DNA of 64,000 nt from the NCBI RefSeq assembly GCF_002409645.1, contig NZ_DHNR01000031.1, forward strand, positions 165,169 through 229,168, in the 5' to 3' direction. The notes beneath the pieces were generated by a model, which was not told the origin of the DNA, did no database searches, and was given only the letters and a program-made list of their open reading frames with translations. The position numbers were made by a program, and so were the translations under genes. The number at the start of each line of letters is the position of its first letter. Positions within the stretch are counted from its first letter, which is position 1. This DNA comes from Acetobacter sp. UBA5411 (GTDB taxonomy: Bacteria; Pseudomonadota; Alphaproteobacteria; Acetobacterales; Acetobacteraceae). Below, in pieces: positions 51,546 to 60,850 of the stretch.

Positions 51546-52706
51546 ATGTCGACTGATGCGGAAAAAAACGAAACATTCCTGACCCTGCCCATAGAGAAAA
51601 CCTCGGATTTTACTCTTGAAGATCTCGCCGATAACCATCAGGCGATGAATTATTTCCATAAGCATGGCGCGGCGACCGTTGAGCATGCTTTTGCGCTAGC
51701 CAATATTCTGCACATGCACAAGCAGGTGAAGGAAGCGGCCTATTTCTATGGTCTCGCCTTCAATCTGCACTCCAAGCATCCAAACGAATTTCCGCTCGCC
51801 TCTTCCCTGTTGCAGGCTCGCCTGCTGTGTCTGCTCAAGGCCGGGATGAGCCCTCCCGCAGACGAACTGGAGCAGCTGAAAGCGCTGTCCCAGCCGATCT
51901 ATGATTACATCCTCGGGATCGAGATCGCATGGCGTCAGCATGATCCCAAAGCCGCGCTGGAGCGGATGGGCAACTGCTTCGAAGCTTTCCACACCGGCGA
52001 AGAAGTAGACGTGCTCTATCTGGAGACAGCGCTGTCCGTTCTGCCGAAAGCAAAAATACCCGCACGTCCGAGCGCGGAGCAGATCATCCCGACACATATC
52101 TATCAGTACTGGGATCAGAATCCGCCTGCCGAGATTACGGAGAACCTCGCCTATCATGAGGGGCTGGAAGCGTTTGACGTCCAGATGTTCAATCGCGAGT
52201 CAGGGGCCGAATGGCTCTATGACCACTATGGGCGGGAAGCGCGGGACCTGTTCCTGCAGGCGCGTCATCCCGCCGAGGCGGCTGATTTCCTCCGGGTCCA
52301 CGTCATTCATGAACTGGGCGGCTGGTGGCTGGATGCCGATATCCGCATTGTCGCCCCGGAAATACTGGAAGACTATGCCGCGCAGAAGCCATCCCACGTC
52401 TTCTTCGTGACGGACAATTATTACGTCCATAACGACTTCTTCGGCAGCCGCCGGAACAGTCCGATCCTTGCGGACTGTCTGCTGTCACTTTATCGCAACA
52501 GCTATCTCTTCCGGGATCTGTATATCGCCTACAAGACCGGGCCGGGCGTGTTCAACCGCGCGCTCAACCGCCGTCTGCATACCGCCATCAAGAGCGGAAA
52601 ACCGTTTGATCCCAGTGTGATGGTCCTGCGTGCGCCGGAATTCAACAGCATCATTCAGGACATGGATATGGCCTACAAAAAGGGTGGCAACTGGCACGCA
52701 GCCTGA
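51546..52706 (+). CDS. GT32-like glycosyltransferase with TPR-like N-terminus
   Basis: A 386-aa protein. The first 160 residues form paired helices (AFALANILHMHKQVKEAAYFYGLAF and similar), like TPR repeats. From about 180 the DXD sugar-transferase domain begins with IPTHIYQYWDQ. It continues with AEAADFLRVHVIHELGGWWLDADIRIV, where the DxD motif binds metal and nucleotide sugar, and TGPGVFNRAL. The family transfers hexoses in capsule and O-antigen assembly. No signal peptide. It stands alone between the nitronate monooxygenase and ilvD, unlinked to the other glycan genes. Confidence 0.82.
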   Translation: MSTDAEKNETFLTLPIEKTSDFTLEDLADNHQAMNYFHKHGAATVEHAFALANILHMHKQVKEAAYFYGLAFNLHSKHPNEFPLASSLLQARLLCLLKAGMSPPADELEQLKALSQPIYDYILGIEIAWRQHDPKAALERMGNCFEAFHTGEEVDVLYLETALSVLPKAKIPARPSAEQIIPTHIYQYWDQNPPAEITENLAYHEGLEAFDVQMFNRESGAEWLYDHYGREARDLFLQARHPAEAADFLRVHVIHELGGWWLDADIRIVAPEILEDYAAQKPSHVFFVTDNYYVHNDFFGSRRNSPILADCLLSLYRNSYLFRDLYIAYKTGPGVFNRALNRRLHTAIKSGKPFDPSVMVLRAPEFNSIIQDMDMAYKKGGNWHAA

Positions 52707-52897
52707 GGCGTTTCCGTCTGATCGTTCACCTGAGGCGTGTTTTCGGGAGCCGTTGCTGAGCGAAGCAGGGCACAGCCGATGAATCTCCCATCCGTCGGCT
52801 GACTCACCCTGTTTTTCCCGCTATACGGCCCCATGTTGAAGGTGGAACACCATTTTCGTCGTGTCCCGCCCTGTTTCAGATCGGAAAGAACAGTCGT

Positions 52898-54760
52898 ATG
52901 GCCGGTTACCGCTCCCGCACCACTACCCACGGCCGCAACATGGCCGGCGCTCGCAGCCTCTGGCGCGCCACGGGCATGACGGACGCGGATTTCGGTAAGC
53001 CGATTATTGCCGTCGCCAATTCCTTTACCCAGTTCGTCCCCGGTCACGTCCACCTGAAAGACCTCGGCCAGCTTGTCTGCGAGGCCATCGCGGAAGCAGG
53101 CGGCATCGGGCGCGAGTTCAACACCATCGCGGTCGATGACGGCATCGCCATGGGTCACGGTGGCATGCTCTACAGCCTGCCTTCGCGCGAGCTGATCGCC
53201 GACGCCGTGGAATACATGGTCAACGCCCACTGCGCCGACGCGCTGGTTTGCATCAGTAACTGCGACAAGATCACGCCGGGCATGCTGATGGCCGCCATGC
53301 GCCTGAACATCCCAGTGGTGTTCGTCTCCGGTGGTCCGATGGAAGCCGGTCATGTGAAGGACGGCGAGATCGACAAGGCCGTCGATCTGGTGTCCTCCAT
53401 GGTCGCCGCCGCCGCTCCGGGCGTCACGCAGGAAGAGTCCGACATCATCGAGCGCTCGGCCTGCCCGACCTGTGGCTCCTGCTCCGGCATGTTCACCGCC
53501 AACTCGATGAACTGCCTGACCGAAGCGCTGGGTCTGTCCCTGCCGGGCAATGGCAGCCTCGTCGCTACACATGCTGACCGTCGCGAACTGTTCCTGAAAG
53601 CAGGCAAGCTCGCCGTCGAACTGGCCAAGCGCTATTACGAGCAGGGCGACAGCAGTGTTCTGCCGCGCTCCATCGCCACGTTCGAAGCGTTCGAGAACGC
53701 CATGACCGTCGATATCGCCATGGGTGGTTCGACCAACACGGTGCTGCATCTTCTTGCCGCCGCTCATGAGGGCGAAGTGCCATTCACCATGGCCGACATC
53801 GACCGGCTTTCCCGCCGCGTGTCGAACCTCTGCAAGGTCGCGCCCTCCAAGGCTGACGTGCATATGGAAAACGTCCATCGTGCCGGTGGCGTGCAGGCCA
53901 TCATGGGCGAACTCGACCGCATGAAGCTGCTTCACCGTGATATTCCGATGGTCCACTCCAAGAGCGTCGCCAAGGCACTGGCGCAGTGGGATATCGGTGG
54001 CGAGACGGCGACCGACGAAGCCCGCACTTTCTACAAGGCCGCTCCCGGAGGTGTTCGCACCACGCAGGCGTTCTCGCAGGCCAGCCGTTACAAGGAACTG
54101 GATCTTGACCGTGAAAAGGGTGCGATCCGTTCTGGCGACCATGCGTTCAGCAAGGAAGGCGGTCTCGCCGTGCTGTATGGCAACATCGCGGAAGACGGCG
54201 CCATCGTGAAGACGGCCGGTGTGGCCGAAGGTCTGCTGACCTTCTCCGGTCCGGCCCGTGTGTTCGAGAGTCAGGACGCCGCCGTGTCCGCCATTCTTGG
54301 CGATCGCATCAAGGCAGGCGACGTGGTGGTGATCCGCTACGAAGGACCGAAGGGTGGTCCGGGCATGCAGGAAATGCTCTACCCTACCTCCTACCTGAAG
54401 TCGAAAGGGCTGGCTGAGTCCTGTGCGCTCATCACCGACGGTCGTTTCTCCGGCGGCAGTTCTGGCCTGTCCATCGGCCATATTTCCCCGGAAGCGGCGG
54501 AAGGTGGTGCGATCGGTCTGATCGAGGATGGCGACATCATCGAGATCGATATTCCGAACCGCGTGCTGAAAACGAGCGTGACTGACCCCGAGCTTTCAAC
54601 CCGCCGGCAGAAGATGGACGACCGGGGTGTCGAGGCATGGAAGCCTGTGCGCAATCGCGTGGTTTCCACGGCGCTCAAGGCTTATGCGGCCCTGACGACC
54701 AGTGCGGCGCGTGGCGCAGTGCGTGATCTGGCGCAGCTGGATCGTCGTTCTTCTCGGTAA
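52898..54760 (+). CDS. ilvD: Dihydroxy-acid dehydratase
   Basis: Third step of valine/isoleucine synthesis, dehydrating 2,3-dihydroxy-3-methylbutanoate and its homologue. A 620-aa protein of the E. coli-type branch. Cluster cysteines lie in [12 protein letters not shown] and [19 protein letters not shown], and the catalytic region is in [15 protein letters not shown] (with the active-site serine). [15 protein letters not shown] is also typical. Single gene; the terminator downstream faces the opposite-strand flavin reductase. Confidence 0.96.
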   Translation: MAGYRSRTTTHGRNMAGARSLWRATGMTDADFGKPIIAVANSFTQFVPGHVHLKDLGQLVCEAIAEAGGIGREFNTIAVDDGIAMGHGGMLYSLPSRELIADAVEYMVNAHCADALVCISNCDKITPGMLMAAMRLNIPVVFVSGGPMEAGHVKDGEIDKAVDLVSSMVAAAAPGVTQEESDIIERSACPTCGSCSGMFTANSMNCLTEALGLSLPGNGSLVATHADRRELFLKAGKLAVELAKRYYEQGDSSVLPRSIATFEAFENAMTVDIAMGGSTNTVLHLLAAAHEGEVPFTMADIDRLSRRVSNLCKVAPSKADVHMENVHRAGGVQAIMGELDRMKLLHRDIPMVHSKSVAKALAQWDIGGETATDEARTFYKAAPGGVRTTQAFSQASRYKELDLDREKGAIRSGDHAFSKEGGLAVLYGNIAEDGAIVKTAGVAEGLLTFSGPARVFESQDAAVSAILGDRIKAGDVVVIRYEGPKGGPGMQEMLYPTSYLKSKGLAESCALITDGRFSGGSSGLSIGHISPEAAEGGAIGLIEDGDIIEIDIPNRVLKTSVTDPELSTRRQKMDDRGVEAWKPVRNRVVSTALKAYAALTTSAARGAVRDLAQLDRRSSR

Positions 54761-54764
54761 GAAA

Positions 54765-54798
54765 AGGGGCGACTTCTCCCTGGAAGTCGCCTGCTGTC
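54765..54798 (-). terminator. Hairpin terminator between ilvD and the flavin reductase gene
   Basis: GGCGACTTC and GAAGTCGCC form a nine-pair perfect stem with a six-base loop. On the minus strand it is followed by CCTTTTCTT, so it ends the flavin reductase transcript; on the plus strand it probably slows ilvD transcription too. Confidence 0.8.
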
Positions 54799-54799
54799 A

Positions 54800-55360
54800 T
54801 CAGGCTGTATCCTGAACTTTCAGGAATGGCGCCTGTGACGAAAAAGGCAGATGGTGGAAGGCGCGGCCGCACCACGCAAGACCCGCGGCAATCGTGTCAC
54901 TGATCACGATGTCGCGGACCGCGCAGAACAGAACGTCATGTGTTCCTGACCTGCGGATATCTTCAATCACACAATCCAGTGTTACAGCCGCATCATCGAG
55001 AAGCGGCGCGCCGGTTTTCCCCACACGCCAGACACCGGAAGCGAATTTCTCTTCGGGTGCGCGGCGTGAACTGGCGAAAACACCCGCCACATCGTCATGA
55101 CCGCGACCGAGAATGCTGATCCCGACCACGCCGTTGCGTTGAAATGCTTCATGAGAGCGGTTGCTGCGATTGAGGCAGACGAGCACCGTCGGCGGCGTAT
55201 CACTCACGCTTGTCATGGCGGAGACGGTTAGGCCCTGACGCCCGGCTGGACCGTCGGTGGCCACGACCGTCACGGGTGCGCCGAGACGACTCATGGCTTC
55301 CCGAAACAGCTCAGCCGGGACGGAAGTCCGCCCATCGACCACAACACAGTCAGGCTGCAT
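54800..55360 (-). CDS. Flavin reductase (NAD(P)H:FMN), monooxygenase partner type
   Basis: A 186-aa split-barrel flavin reductase that supplies FMNH2 to a two-component monooxygenase. Signatures: AMSRLGAPVTVVATDGPAGRQGLTVSAMTSVS, TVLVCLNRSNRSHEAF and NGVVGISILGRGHDD. The GT-S/SxxS-type FMN loop is intact. Its start overlaps the peroxiredoxin-like gene by 11 bases, so the two are co-translated. The probable partner is the SsuD-like monooxygenase of the divergent operon at 57.2 kb. Confidence 0.88.
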   Translation of the reverse strand: MQPDCVVVDGRTSVPAELFREAMSRLGAPVTVVATDGPAGRQGLTVSAMTSVSDTPPTVLVCLNRSNRSHEAFQRNGVVGISILGRGHDDVAGVFASSRRAPEEKFASGVWRVGKTGAPLLDDAAVTLDCVIEDIRRSGTHDVLFCAVRDIVISDTIAAGLAWCGRAFHHLPFSSQAPFLKVQDTA

Positions 55361-56048
55361 GAGAGGCGTTTCCTTTATTCAGCCCCAACGCCGCCAGAAC
55401 ACAGTCGCTCTCCGTGCGGTCCATCCAGTCCGGGGAGACGTCGGCAAAGCGCACGACACGCCCAGGTCCGATGACAATCACGGCAGGTTTAGGAAGTTCC
55501 CAAGTATCTTCAAGACCGTTCAGCGCCTCGCTTTTTCCGCCCTTTGCGAGTGCGCTCTGTCGGGAGGGTTCATCAAACGTGTAGGTAAGTCCCAGTGCGC
55601 GTGACAGTTGCAGCCCCGTATCGGTTGCGACCGGGAAAGACAGGTCATGGCGCGTGGCAATTTCGGAGAGCAGCGCTGTCGGCTGGGGTGAGATCGCCAG
55701 AAGAGGAATGCCGGATGCTTTCAGTTCAGGCCACAATGTATCGCGATAATGAGGGAGAGCGATGTTGCAGGCAGGACATCCGGCAAAGCGGAAGAACACC
55801 AGAACGGCTGGGCCTTTCGCCACCAGATCATCCAGTGACACCGTACTCCCATCCACGGCAGACAGTGTGAGCGGTGGCAGTACGTCTCCGGTCTTCACGA
55901 CAGAGGCTGCCTTGCCATGATCGCGGATCAGTGTGGCCCGCTGGTTGACGTTCACGGCCAGAGCCGCGGGCTCCCATGTGCGCTCGCGCTCTCCTTCCAG
56001 TTCCCGGAACTTGGCGCGAAGCGGGGCGGCAGATGCGGATGACGTCAT
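55350..56048 (-). CDS. Peroxiredoxin-like AhpC/TSA protein
   Basis: A 232-aa thioredoxin-fold protein. The active-site loop is FFRFAGCPACNIALP, with a CxxC pair rather than the single peroxidatic Cys-Thr-x-x pattern of classical peroxiredoxins; it may act as a thiol-disulfide reductase or a peroxide reductase. The N-terminus (about 60 residues) is helical. ATG 56048 has GAGG ahead and replaces the longer frame to 56111. It overlaps the flavin reductase gene and follows the LysR gene on the same strand, about 100 bases away. Its presence suggests handling of thiols or oxidants made by the sulfur module. Confidence 0.8.
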   Translation of the reverse strand: MTSSASAAPLRAKFRELEGERERTWEPAALAVNVNQRATLIRDHGKAASVVKTGDVLPPLTLSAVDGSTVSLDDLVAKGPAVLVFFRFAGCPACNIALPHYRDTLWPELKASGIPLLAISPQPTALLSEIATRHDLSFPVATDTGLQLSRALGLTYTFDEPSRQSALAKGGKSEALNGLEDTWELPKPAVIVIGPGRVVRFADVSPDWMDRTESDCVLAALGLNKGNASHAA

Positions 56049-56145
56049 GAGAAAACCTCGTTGCAGATATCGGAACGATCCGATCCTGCCGCGAAGACTT
56101 GCCTGTCTCATAAAGAGTTCTTGTCATCCGTTCCTTGAACATTAT

Positions 56146-57072
56146 TCAAGCGCCTGCTGCTGCGGCCAACAGATCCCCCAGATCGGTCGCGGCATCCCCG
56201 AGATGATTGCGCCGCACGAGAATGGTCTCGATCTCGGGAATGGCCGGAAGAGCGTCACTCGTGATCGTGGGGAGCCCTTCAGCCGTGGCGAAGCGGCGCG
56301 TCCGGCAGCTCACACCAAGGCCGCCGCGCACACCGGCCCGCATAGCGGGAAGGTTGGGTGTTTCCAGCACCAGCCGGTAATCCCGCTTTTCCTGTGTCAG
56401 GGCACGCAGGGCGGCGTCACGAAAACGGCAGGGTGGCTCAAGAAGAACAAGAGGCACCTCGGAAAGTTCGGCAATGGCTGGATCGCCAATCCATGTCATC
56501 CGGTCGTGTCCGACCACTTTCCATGTCGCACCGGAACGGTCGCCGTGCTGTCCAAGGCACAGCACCAGATCGAGTCTCGAGCGGTCGAACATGTCCAGAA
56601 GTTCCGCCGATCCACCGATCTGGATCACAAGACGGGAACGGGGGTGCGCAAGGCGAAACTGCCCCAGCACGTCCGGAAGCAGCGTGTCGGCAAAATCCTG
56701 CACCATGCCAACTGTTATCGGTTCCGGCTCCGAGTCCTGACCGAGTGTGCGCATGATCCGGTCGTTGAGCGCGAGAAGCTGACGCGCATACCCCACTAGT
56801 TCCTCACCGATGGGCGTCAGGATCAGACGGCGTCCGTCACGACGGAAAAGCTTCTGCTGAAGCACGTCTTCCAGACGTTTCATCTGCAGGCTGAGCGCGG
56901 ACTGCGTCAGAAAAATTGTCTCGGTTGCCTGCGCCATGGAGCCGGCTTCCACAATCGCCACGAACGATCGCAGAAGCTCGCTGGGAACATTGCGCGCCAT
57001 GCGCTGGGGCAGGGGAGCGCCAAGGTGGGCATCGGCGGGAGCGCCAGAAGAAGGCCGGGTGGACTGGGACAT
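56146..57072 (-). CDS. LysR-family transcriptional regulator
   Basis: A 308-aa regulator. The N-terminal winged helix is clear: LLRSFVAIVEAGSMAQATETIFLTQSALSLQMKRLE. The effector domain (about 100-300) has PITVGMVQDF and ILVRRN at the end. The start at 57072 has GGAG ahead (GGAGCCCATC). It is divergent from the SsuD-like operon with 152 bases between, containing a T-N11-A motif, so it most likely controls that operon. The effector is unknown; LysR proteins CysB and Cbl in E. coli regulate sulfonate use, a functional parallel only. Confidence 0.9.
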   Translation of the reverse strand: MSQSTRPSSGAPADAHLGAPLPQRMARNVPSELLRSFVAIVEAGSMAQATETIFLTQSALSLQMKRLEDVLQQKLFRRDGRRLILTPIGEELVGYARQLLALNDRIMRTLGQDSEPEPITVGMVQDFADTLLPDVLGQFRLAHPRSRLVIQIGGSAELLDMFDRSRLDLVLCLGQHGDRSGATWKVVGHDRMTWIGDPAIAELSEVPLVLLEPPCRFRDAALRALTQEKRDYRLVLETPNLPAMRAGVRGGLGVSCRTRRFATAEGLPTITSDALPAIPEIETILVRRNHLGDAATDLGDLLAAAAGA

Positions 57073-57160
57073 GATGGGCTCCGGTCTCGATCTCCGTTTA
57101 ATGACCGGTTCGGCCATATTACGACAGATGAAGTGTGTATTGAGCATTTCTTGCTTGCTT

Positions 57161-57175
57161 TTGATCTATTTTCAA
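57161..57175. promoter_or_regulatory. T-N11-A LysR box in the divergent promoter
   Basis: TTGATCTATTTTCAA has TTGA/TCAA arms seven bases apart and fits the LysR T-N11-A consensus. It lies about 50 bases before the SsuD-like start. TTGATC followed after about 18 bases by TTTATA could also be the -35/-10 of the rightward promoter. The TTAGGAGG ribosome site before 57225 is very strong. Confidence 0.5.
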
Positions 57176-57224
57176 GCGTTAATTTTTATATCAACTTAAT
57201 AAAATAGTTAATTAGGAGGCCACC

Positions 57225-58316
57225 ATGTCCGTCGAGTTCATCGGTTACATCGGCAGTCGCAATCACTCCGAGATCATCCCTCCATCAGGTCCGGTGGTTG
57301 ATCCGAAACATATCGAAACCGCGGTAAAGATTCATGAGAATGGCGGATTCGACCGTGTTCTGGTCGCCTTCCATTCCAATTCACCCGAAAGCATTCTCAT
57401 CGCCCAGCACGCAGCGTCTGTTGCGCCGGATCTCGGTCTTCTGATCGCTCATCGTCCCGGTTTCAATGCGCCGACCATCGTCGCGCGTCAGCTTGCCACG
57501 CTCGACAACCTCACGCGGGGACGTGTCGCGGTGCATATCATCACGGGCGGTAGTGATTTGGAGCTGCAGGCTGACGGCGATCATACGACCAAAGCCCAGC
57601 GCTATGCCCGGACCAGTGAGTATCTCGATATTGTGCGGAAGGAGTGGAGCCAGACCACGCCATTTGATTACAAGGGCGTGTTCTACGATGTTCGCGGCGC
57701 CAATTCGCTTGTCCATCCTTACAATGAAGAATCCATTCCTGTTTACTTCGGCGGTTCTTCGGCGGAAGCGATCGAAGTCGCTGGCAAGCATGCCGATGTT
57801 TACGCTCTGTGGGGCGAAACCTATGAGCAGGTGGCCGAAACCGTTTCACGGGTCCGGGCTGCTGCTGCAAAACACGGTCGCTCACCGCGCTTCTCGCTTT
57901 CACTACGGCCTATTCTCGCGGAAACGGAAGAGGCGGCATGGGCGCGCGCCGATCGTATTCTTGAAAAAGCCCGTTCTCTTCAGGAAACGACTGGATTTGT
58001 ACGGAATAAGGATGTGCCCAATGAAGGATCGCGTCGCCTTCTGGCTGCGGCGGCGCAGGGGAGGCGTCTCGACAAACGTCTCTGGACCGGGATTGCGGAA
58101 CTGACTGGAGCCAAGGGAAACTCCACTTCGCTTGTCGGCACACCTCAGCAGGTTGCTGAAGCGCTCATCGATTATTACCGCCTTGGCATCTCCACCTTCC
58201 TGATCCGCGGGTTCGATCCGTTGCTCGATGCGTATGAATACGGTCGTGACTTGATCCCACTGGTGCGTGAACTGGTGGCGGAAGAGGATAACCGCCGTCT
58301 TACACGCGTGGCGTGA
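57225..58316 (+). CDS. SsuD-like FMNH2-dependent monooxygenase (LLM class)
   Basis: A 363-aa TIM-barrel luciferase-like enzyme of the alkanesulfonate monooxygenase group: EFIGYIGSRNHSE at the N-terminus, HPGFNAPTIVARQLATLDNLTRGR-type core (here RPGFNAPTIVARQL) and HIITGG, then the YARTSEYLDIVRKEW and IPVYFGGSSAEAIEVAGKHADVYALWGE regions. All match SsuD-family positions for FMN and sulfonate binding, but the substrate cannot be read. It would cleave or oxidise an organosulfur compound with FMNH2 from the divergent flavin reductase. A thiol dioxygenase follows at once (9 bases). No ssuABC transporter is adjacent. Confidence 0.88.
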   Translation: MSVEFIGYIGSRNHSEIIPPSGPVVDPKHIETAVKIHENGGFDRVLVAFHSNSPESILIAQHAASVAPDLGLLIAHRPGFNAPTIVARQLATLDNLTRGRVAVHIITGGSDLELQADGDHTTKAQRYARTSEYLDIVRKEWSQTTPFDYKGVFYDVRGANSLVHPYNEESIPVYFGGSSAEAIEVAGKHADVYALWGETYEQVAETVSRVRAAAAKHGRSPRFSLSLRPILAETEEAAWARADRILEKARSLQETTGFVRNKDVPNEGSRRLLAAAAQGRRLDKRLWTGIAELTGAKGNSTSLVGTPQQVAEALIDYYRLGISTFLIRGFDPLLDAYEYGRDLIPLVRELVAEEDNRRLTRVA

Positions 58317-58325
58317 GAGCTTGTC

Positions 58326-58925
58326 ATGAGCACAATCTCTTCCCTGCGTGATTTCATCGTTGATTTTACGAAACTTCACGATGCGGACAATGATCCGCAG
58401 ACCCTTCAGACGGAAGGAGCGAAGCTCCTCCGCAGGTTGGTCTCTCGTGACGACTGGCTGCCTGACGAGTTCGCGCAGCCCAGTCCGGAACGCTACAGCC
58501 AGTATCTCCTCCACTGTGATCCGCTTGAGCGTTTCTCAGTCGTCAGCTTCGTCTGGGGACCGGGTCAGAAAACGCCCCTGCACGATCATCGGGTGTGGGG
58601 GGTGATCGGCATGCTGCGTGGTCGTGAAAGCGAAACGCAGTATGAGCGTGACGGAAGAGGCTATTTTCACGCCACGGAAACCACATTCCTCGAACCGGGG
58701 GAAGTCGCGACTCTTGCTCCGGGCGTCAATGATTATCATCTTGTGGCCAATGCGCTGGAGGATGAAACGTCGATCTCCATTCATGTCTATGGCGCCAATA
58801 TCGGCGGCGTTTCCCGTGCCACCTACGATCCGGAAACCGGCGCGGAGAAAACCTTCATTTCGGGCTATTCCAGCGAAGAGACACCCAATCTGTGGGATCG
58901 TTCCCGCGAAAGGCAGGCAGCATGA
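58326..58925 (+). CDS. Thiol dioxygenase (cysteine dioxygenase family, 3-mercaptopropionate dioxygenase-like)
   Basis: A 199-aa cupin that adds O2 to a thiol to make a sulfinate. The iron-binding histidines are in TPLHDHRVWG and DYHLVAN; RFSVVSFVWGPGQ and IGMLRG match the bacterial 3-mercaptopropionate dioxygenase branch more than mammalian-type cysteine dioxygenase. The Cys-Tyr cross-link residue of animal enzymes is not obvious. Its ATGA overlap with the rhodanese gene couples the two. Together with the upstream monooxygenase it indicates breakdown of a thiol- or sulfonate-bearing acid. Confidence 0.88.
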   Translation: MSTISSLRDFIVDFTKLHDADNDPQTLQTEGAKLLRRLVSRDDWLPDEFAQPSPERYSQYLLHCDPLERFSVVSFVWGPGQKTPLHDHRVWGVIGMLRGRESETQYERDGRGYFHATETTFLEPGEVATLAPGVNDYHLVANALEDETSISIHVYGANIGGVSRATYDPETGAEKTFISGYSSEETPNLWDRSRERQAA

Positions 58926-60538
58926 ACGCGCTCTCCCCTTCTGACGCACCGATTGCGGAAACTGCTTCGAAAACCGTCCGTGAACGACTGCGTGCCGGTG
59001 AGGAAATTGCTCTTCTCGATGCGCGTGAAGAAGCATTTTTTGCAGCGGGACACCCGCTTTTTGCGGTCAATCTCCCGTTGGGGCGTATTGAAGAGCTGGT
59101 CACCGCCCTTATCCCCCGCCGGACCGTGCAGGTCGTGGTGTATGACAATGGTGAAGGACTTGTCCGTTCTGCCGTCGAGTTGCTCAGGCAATTGGGTTAT
59201 ACGGATGTTTCGGCTCTGACGGGTGGCCTGGACGGTTGGCGTGCATCCGGAGGCGAACTGTTCATCGACGTGAACGTGCCGTCCAAGGCGTTTGGCGAAC
59301 TGGTCGAGCATGTCCGTCATACGCCTTCCCTACCGGCTGAAGAGGTACATGCCCGCATCGCGCGAGGTGATGACCTTGTCATTCTCGATGCACGACGCTT
59401 CGTGGAATACAACACGATATCCATTCCCGGCGGTCGTTCCGTGCCTGGGGCAGAGCTCGCTCTGCGGGTGCGCGATATTGCGCCGTCACTGGATACCACG
59501 GTGATCGTGAACTGCGCTGGCCGCACGCGTTCGATCATTGGCACGCAGTCTCTGGTCAATTCAGAAATTCCCAACCCTGTGTTTGCCCTGCGCAACGGCA
59601 CGATCGGCTGGACGCTGGCCGGGTTCGAATTGGATCATGAGGCTAGTCGCAAGGCACCGGATTTCACGGAGGCGAATCACGCAAAAGCGCGACAGAGGGC
59701 GCAGGAACTCGCTGAAAAAACAGGTGTCGAGTTCATTTCACCGGTTCTGCTTAGCGAATTGGAAAGTCGGGCAGATCGTTCACTGTATCGGCTCGACGTG
59801 CGTTCGCCGGAGGAATATGAGGCCGGGCATCTGGAGGGGTTTCGTTCGGCTCCCGGAGGTCAGCTGGTGCAGGCAACGGATGAATGGATCGGTGTGCGTC
59901 ATGGCACGATCGTGCTGACTGACACGGACGGTGTGCGCGCCCGCATGACCGGTCACTGGCTGCGTCAGCTTGGATGGAAGCATGTCTATGTTTTGGATGA
60001 CTGGACAGGGCTGAAGCAGGAAACTGGTCCGCAACCAGTTCTTCTGTCGCGGCCTCTTGCTGCCATGCCTTTGATCACATCGGCAGATCTTCTGGCACAG
60101 AGTGCGGGATCCAATCCGCCTTTTATCCTTGATTTGGCCACCAGCCGGACATTCAGGGCGGGGCATGTTCCCGGTGCTTTCTTTATCATTCCGACAGATC
60201 TGTTTGCGCATCCTGATGTGCCAGCTACGCGGCAGATCGTTCTGACGTCTCCTGATGGTGTTGCTGCACAGATTGCGGCTCGGCGTCTTGCAGAAAATGG
60301 TATCGAAGTAAAAGTGCTGGATGGAGGGACCGCGGCATGGAAAGCGGCTGGCCACCCTCTTGAAGCGGGCCTGTCCAAAGAAAATGCTCTTTCTGAGCCA
60401 GTAGATATCTACAAACGGCCTTATGAGGGCACTGACAATGCCCGTGAAGCCATGCAGGCCTATCTCGATTGGGAGTTTGGTCTCGTCGCCCAGCTTGAGC
60501 GTGACGGTACGCATGGCTTTTCCGTGCTGGAAACGTAA
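58922..60538 (+). CDS. Four-domain rhodanese-like sulfurtransferase
   Basis: A 538-aa protein with four tandem rhodanese folds. The first covers about residues 15-105 (loop VVYDNGEG), the second about 130-225 (VNCAGRTRS), the third about 265-360 (VLTDTDG), the fourth about 385-490 (VLTSPDG). Only domain two has the catalytic cysteine; the others have Asp/Asn, Asp and Ser at that site, so they are likely structural or sulfur-binding. Start ATG 58922 overlaps the dioxygenase stop. Likely role: moving sulfane sulfur released by the pathway. A terminator follows at 60565. Confidence 0.88.
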   Translation: MNALSPSDAPIAETASKTVRERLRAGEEIALLDAREEAFFAAGHPLFAVNLPLGRIEELVTALIPRRTVQVVVYDNGEGLVRSAVELLRQLGYTDVSALTGGLDGWRASGGELFIDVNVPSKAFGELVEHVRHTPSLPAEEVHARIARGDDLVILDARRFVEYNTISIPGGRSVPGAELALRVRDIAPSLDTTVIVNCAGRTRSIIGTQSLVNSEIPNPVFALRNGTIGWTLAGFELDHEASRKAPDFTEANHAKARQRAQELAEKTGVEFISPVLLSELESRADRSLYRLDVRSPEEYEAGHLEGFRSAPGGQLVQATDEWIGVRHGTIVLTDTDGVRARMTGHWLRQLGWKHVYVLDDWTGLKQETGPQPVLLSRPLAAMPLITSADLLAQSAGSNPPFILDLATSRTFRAGHVPGAFFIIPTDLFAHPDVPATRQIVLTSPDGVAAQIAARRLAENGIEVKVLDGGTAAWKAAGHPLEAGLSKENALSEPVDIYKRPYEGTDNAREAMQAYLDWEFGLVAQLERDGTHGFSVLET

Positions 60539-60564
60539 GCCTGTTTTGTTCATGGAGGCGGGAG

Positions 60565-60603
60565 AAAGGGAGAAGTGGGTAGCCGCTTCTCCCTTTTTCT
60601 TTT
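60565..60603 (+). terminator. Intrinsic terminator of the sulfur operon
   Basis: AAAGGGAGAAG pairs perfectly with CTTCTCCCTTT around a ten-base loop, followed by TTCTTTTTTG. Confidence 0.9.
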
Positions 60604-60702
60604 TTGCAAGAACGTTCGGGAAAACGTTATGTATTTTGACTGTGGAGACCGGCGCTGTTTCTGGGTATGAAGCCTGCGAAGATGATTACGTAGATTGCAG
60701 TG

Positions 60703-60727
60703 CATTGTGATAAAAATTATCACAATG
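60703..60727. repeat. Perfect AT-rich palindrome
   Basis: CATTGTGATAA and TTATCACAATG are separated by AAA (25 bases). On the plus strand it is followed by TTTTTT, so it could be a weak terminator; its symmetry would also suit a dimeric regulator. No gene start lies close enough to decide. Confidence 0.7.
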
Positions 60728-60850
60728 TTTTTTCTGAAGTGGCGGGTATTTCTCCTGTTGCTGATGCAAGGATATGTTCCTCATTCGGAAACAATAAACC
60801 TGCATTGTGGAGAAAATACACTTCCAGATTATTTCACGATATATCAGTTT

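Larger units (their letters stand above)
60539..60850. other. Intergenic region with a terminator and a second palindrome
   Basis: About 310 bases between convergent transcripts. Besides the two hairpins listed separately, an AACGTT...AACGTT repeat (about 60610-60630) is seen. Short open frames here have no protein-like character. A small transcript between the two hairpins cannot be excluded. Confidence 0.4.

Noticed and set aside
52673..54481. 602-residue open frame antisense to ilvD
   Set aside because: It is a high-GC shadow of ilvD; the sense protein has all IlvD motifs and the antisense frame resembles no family.
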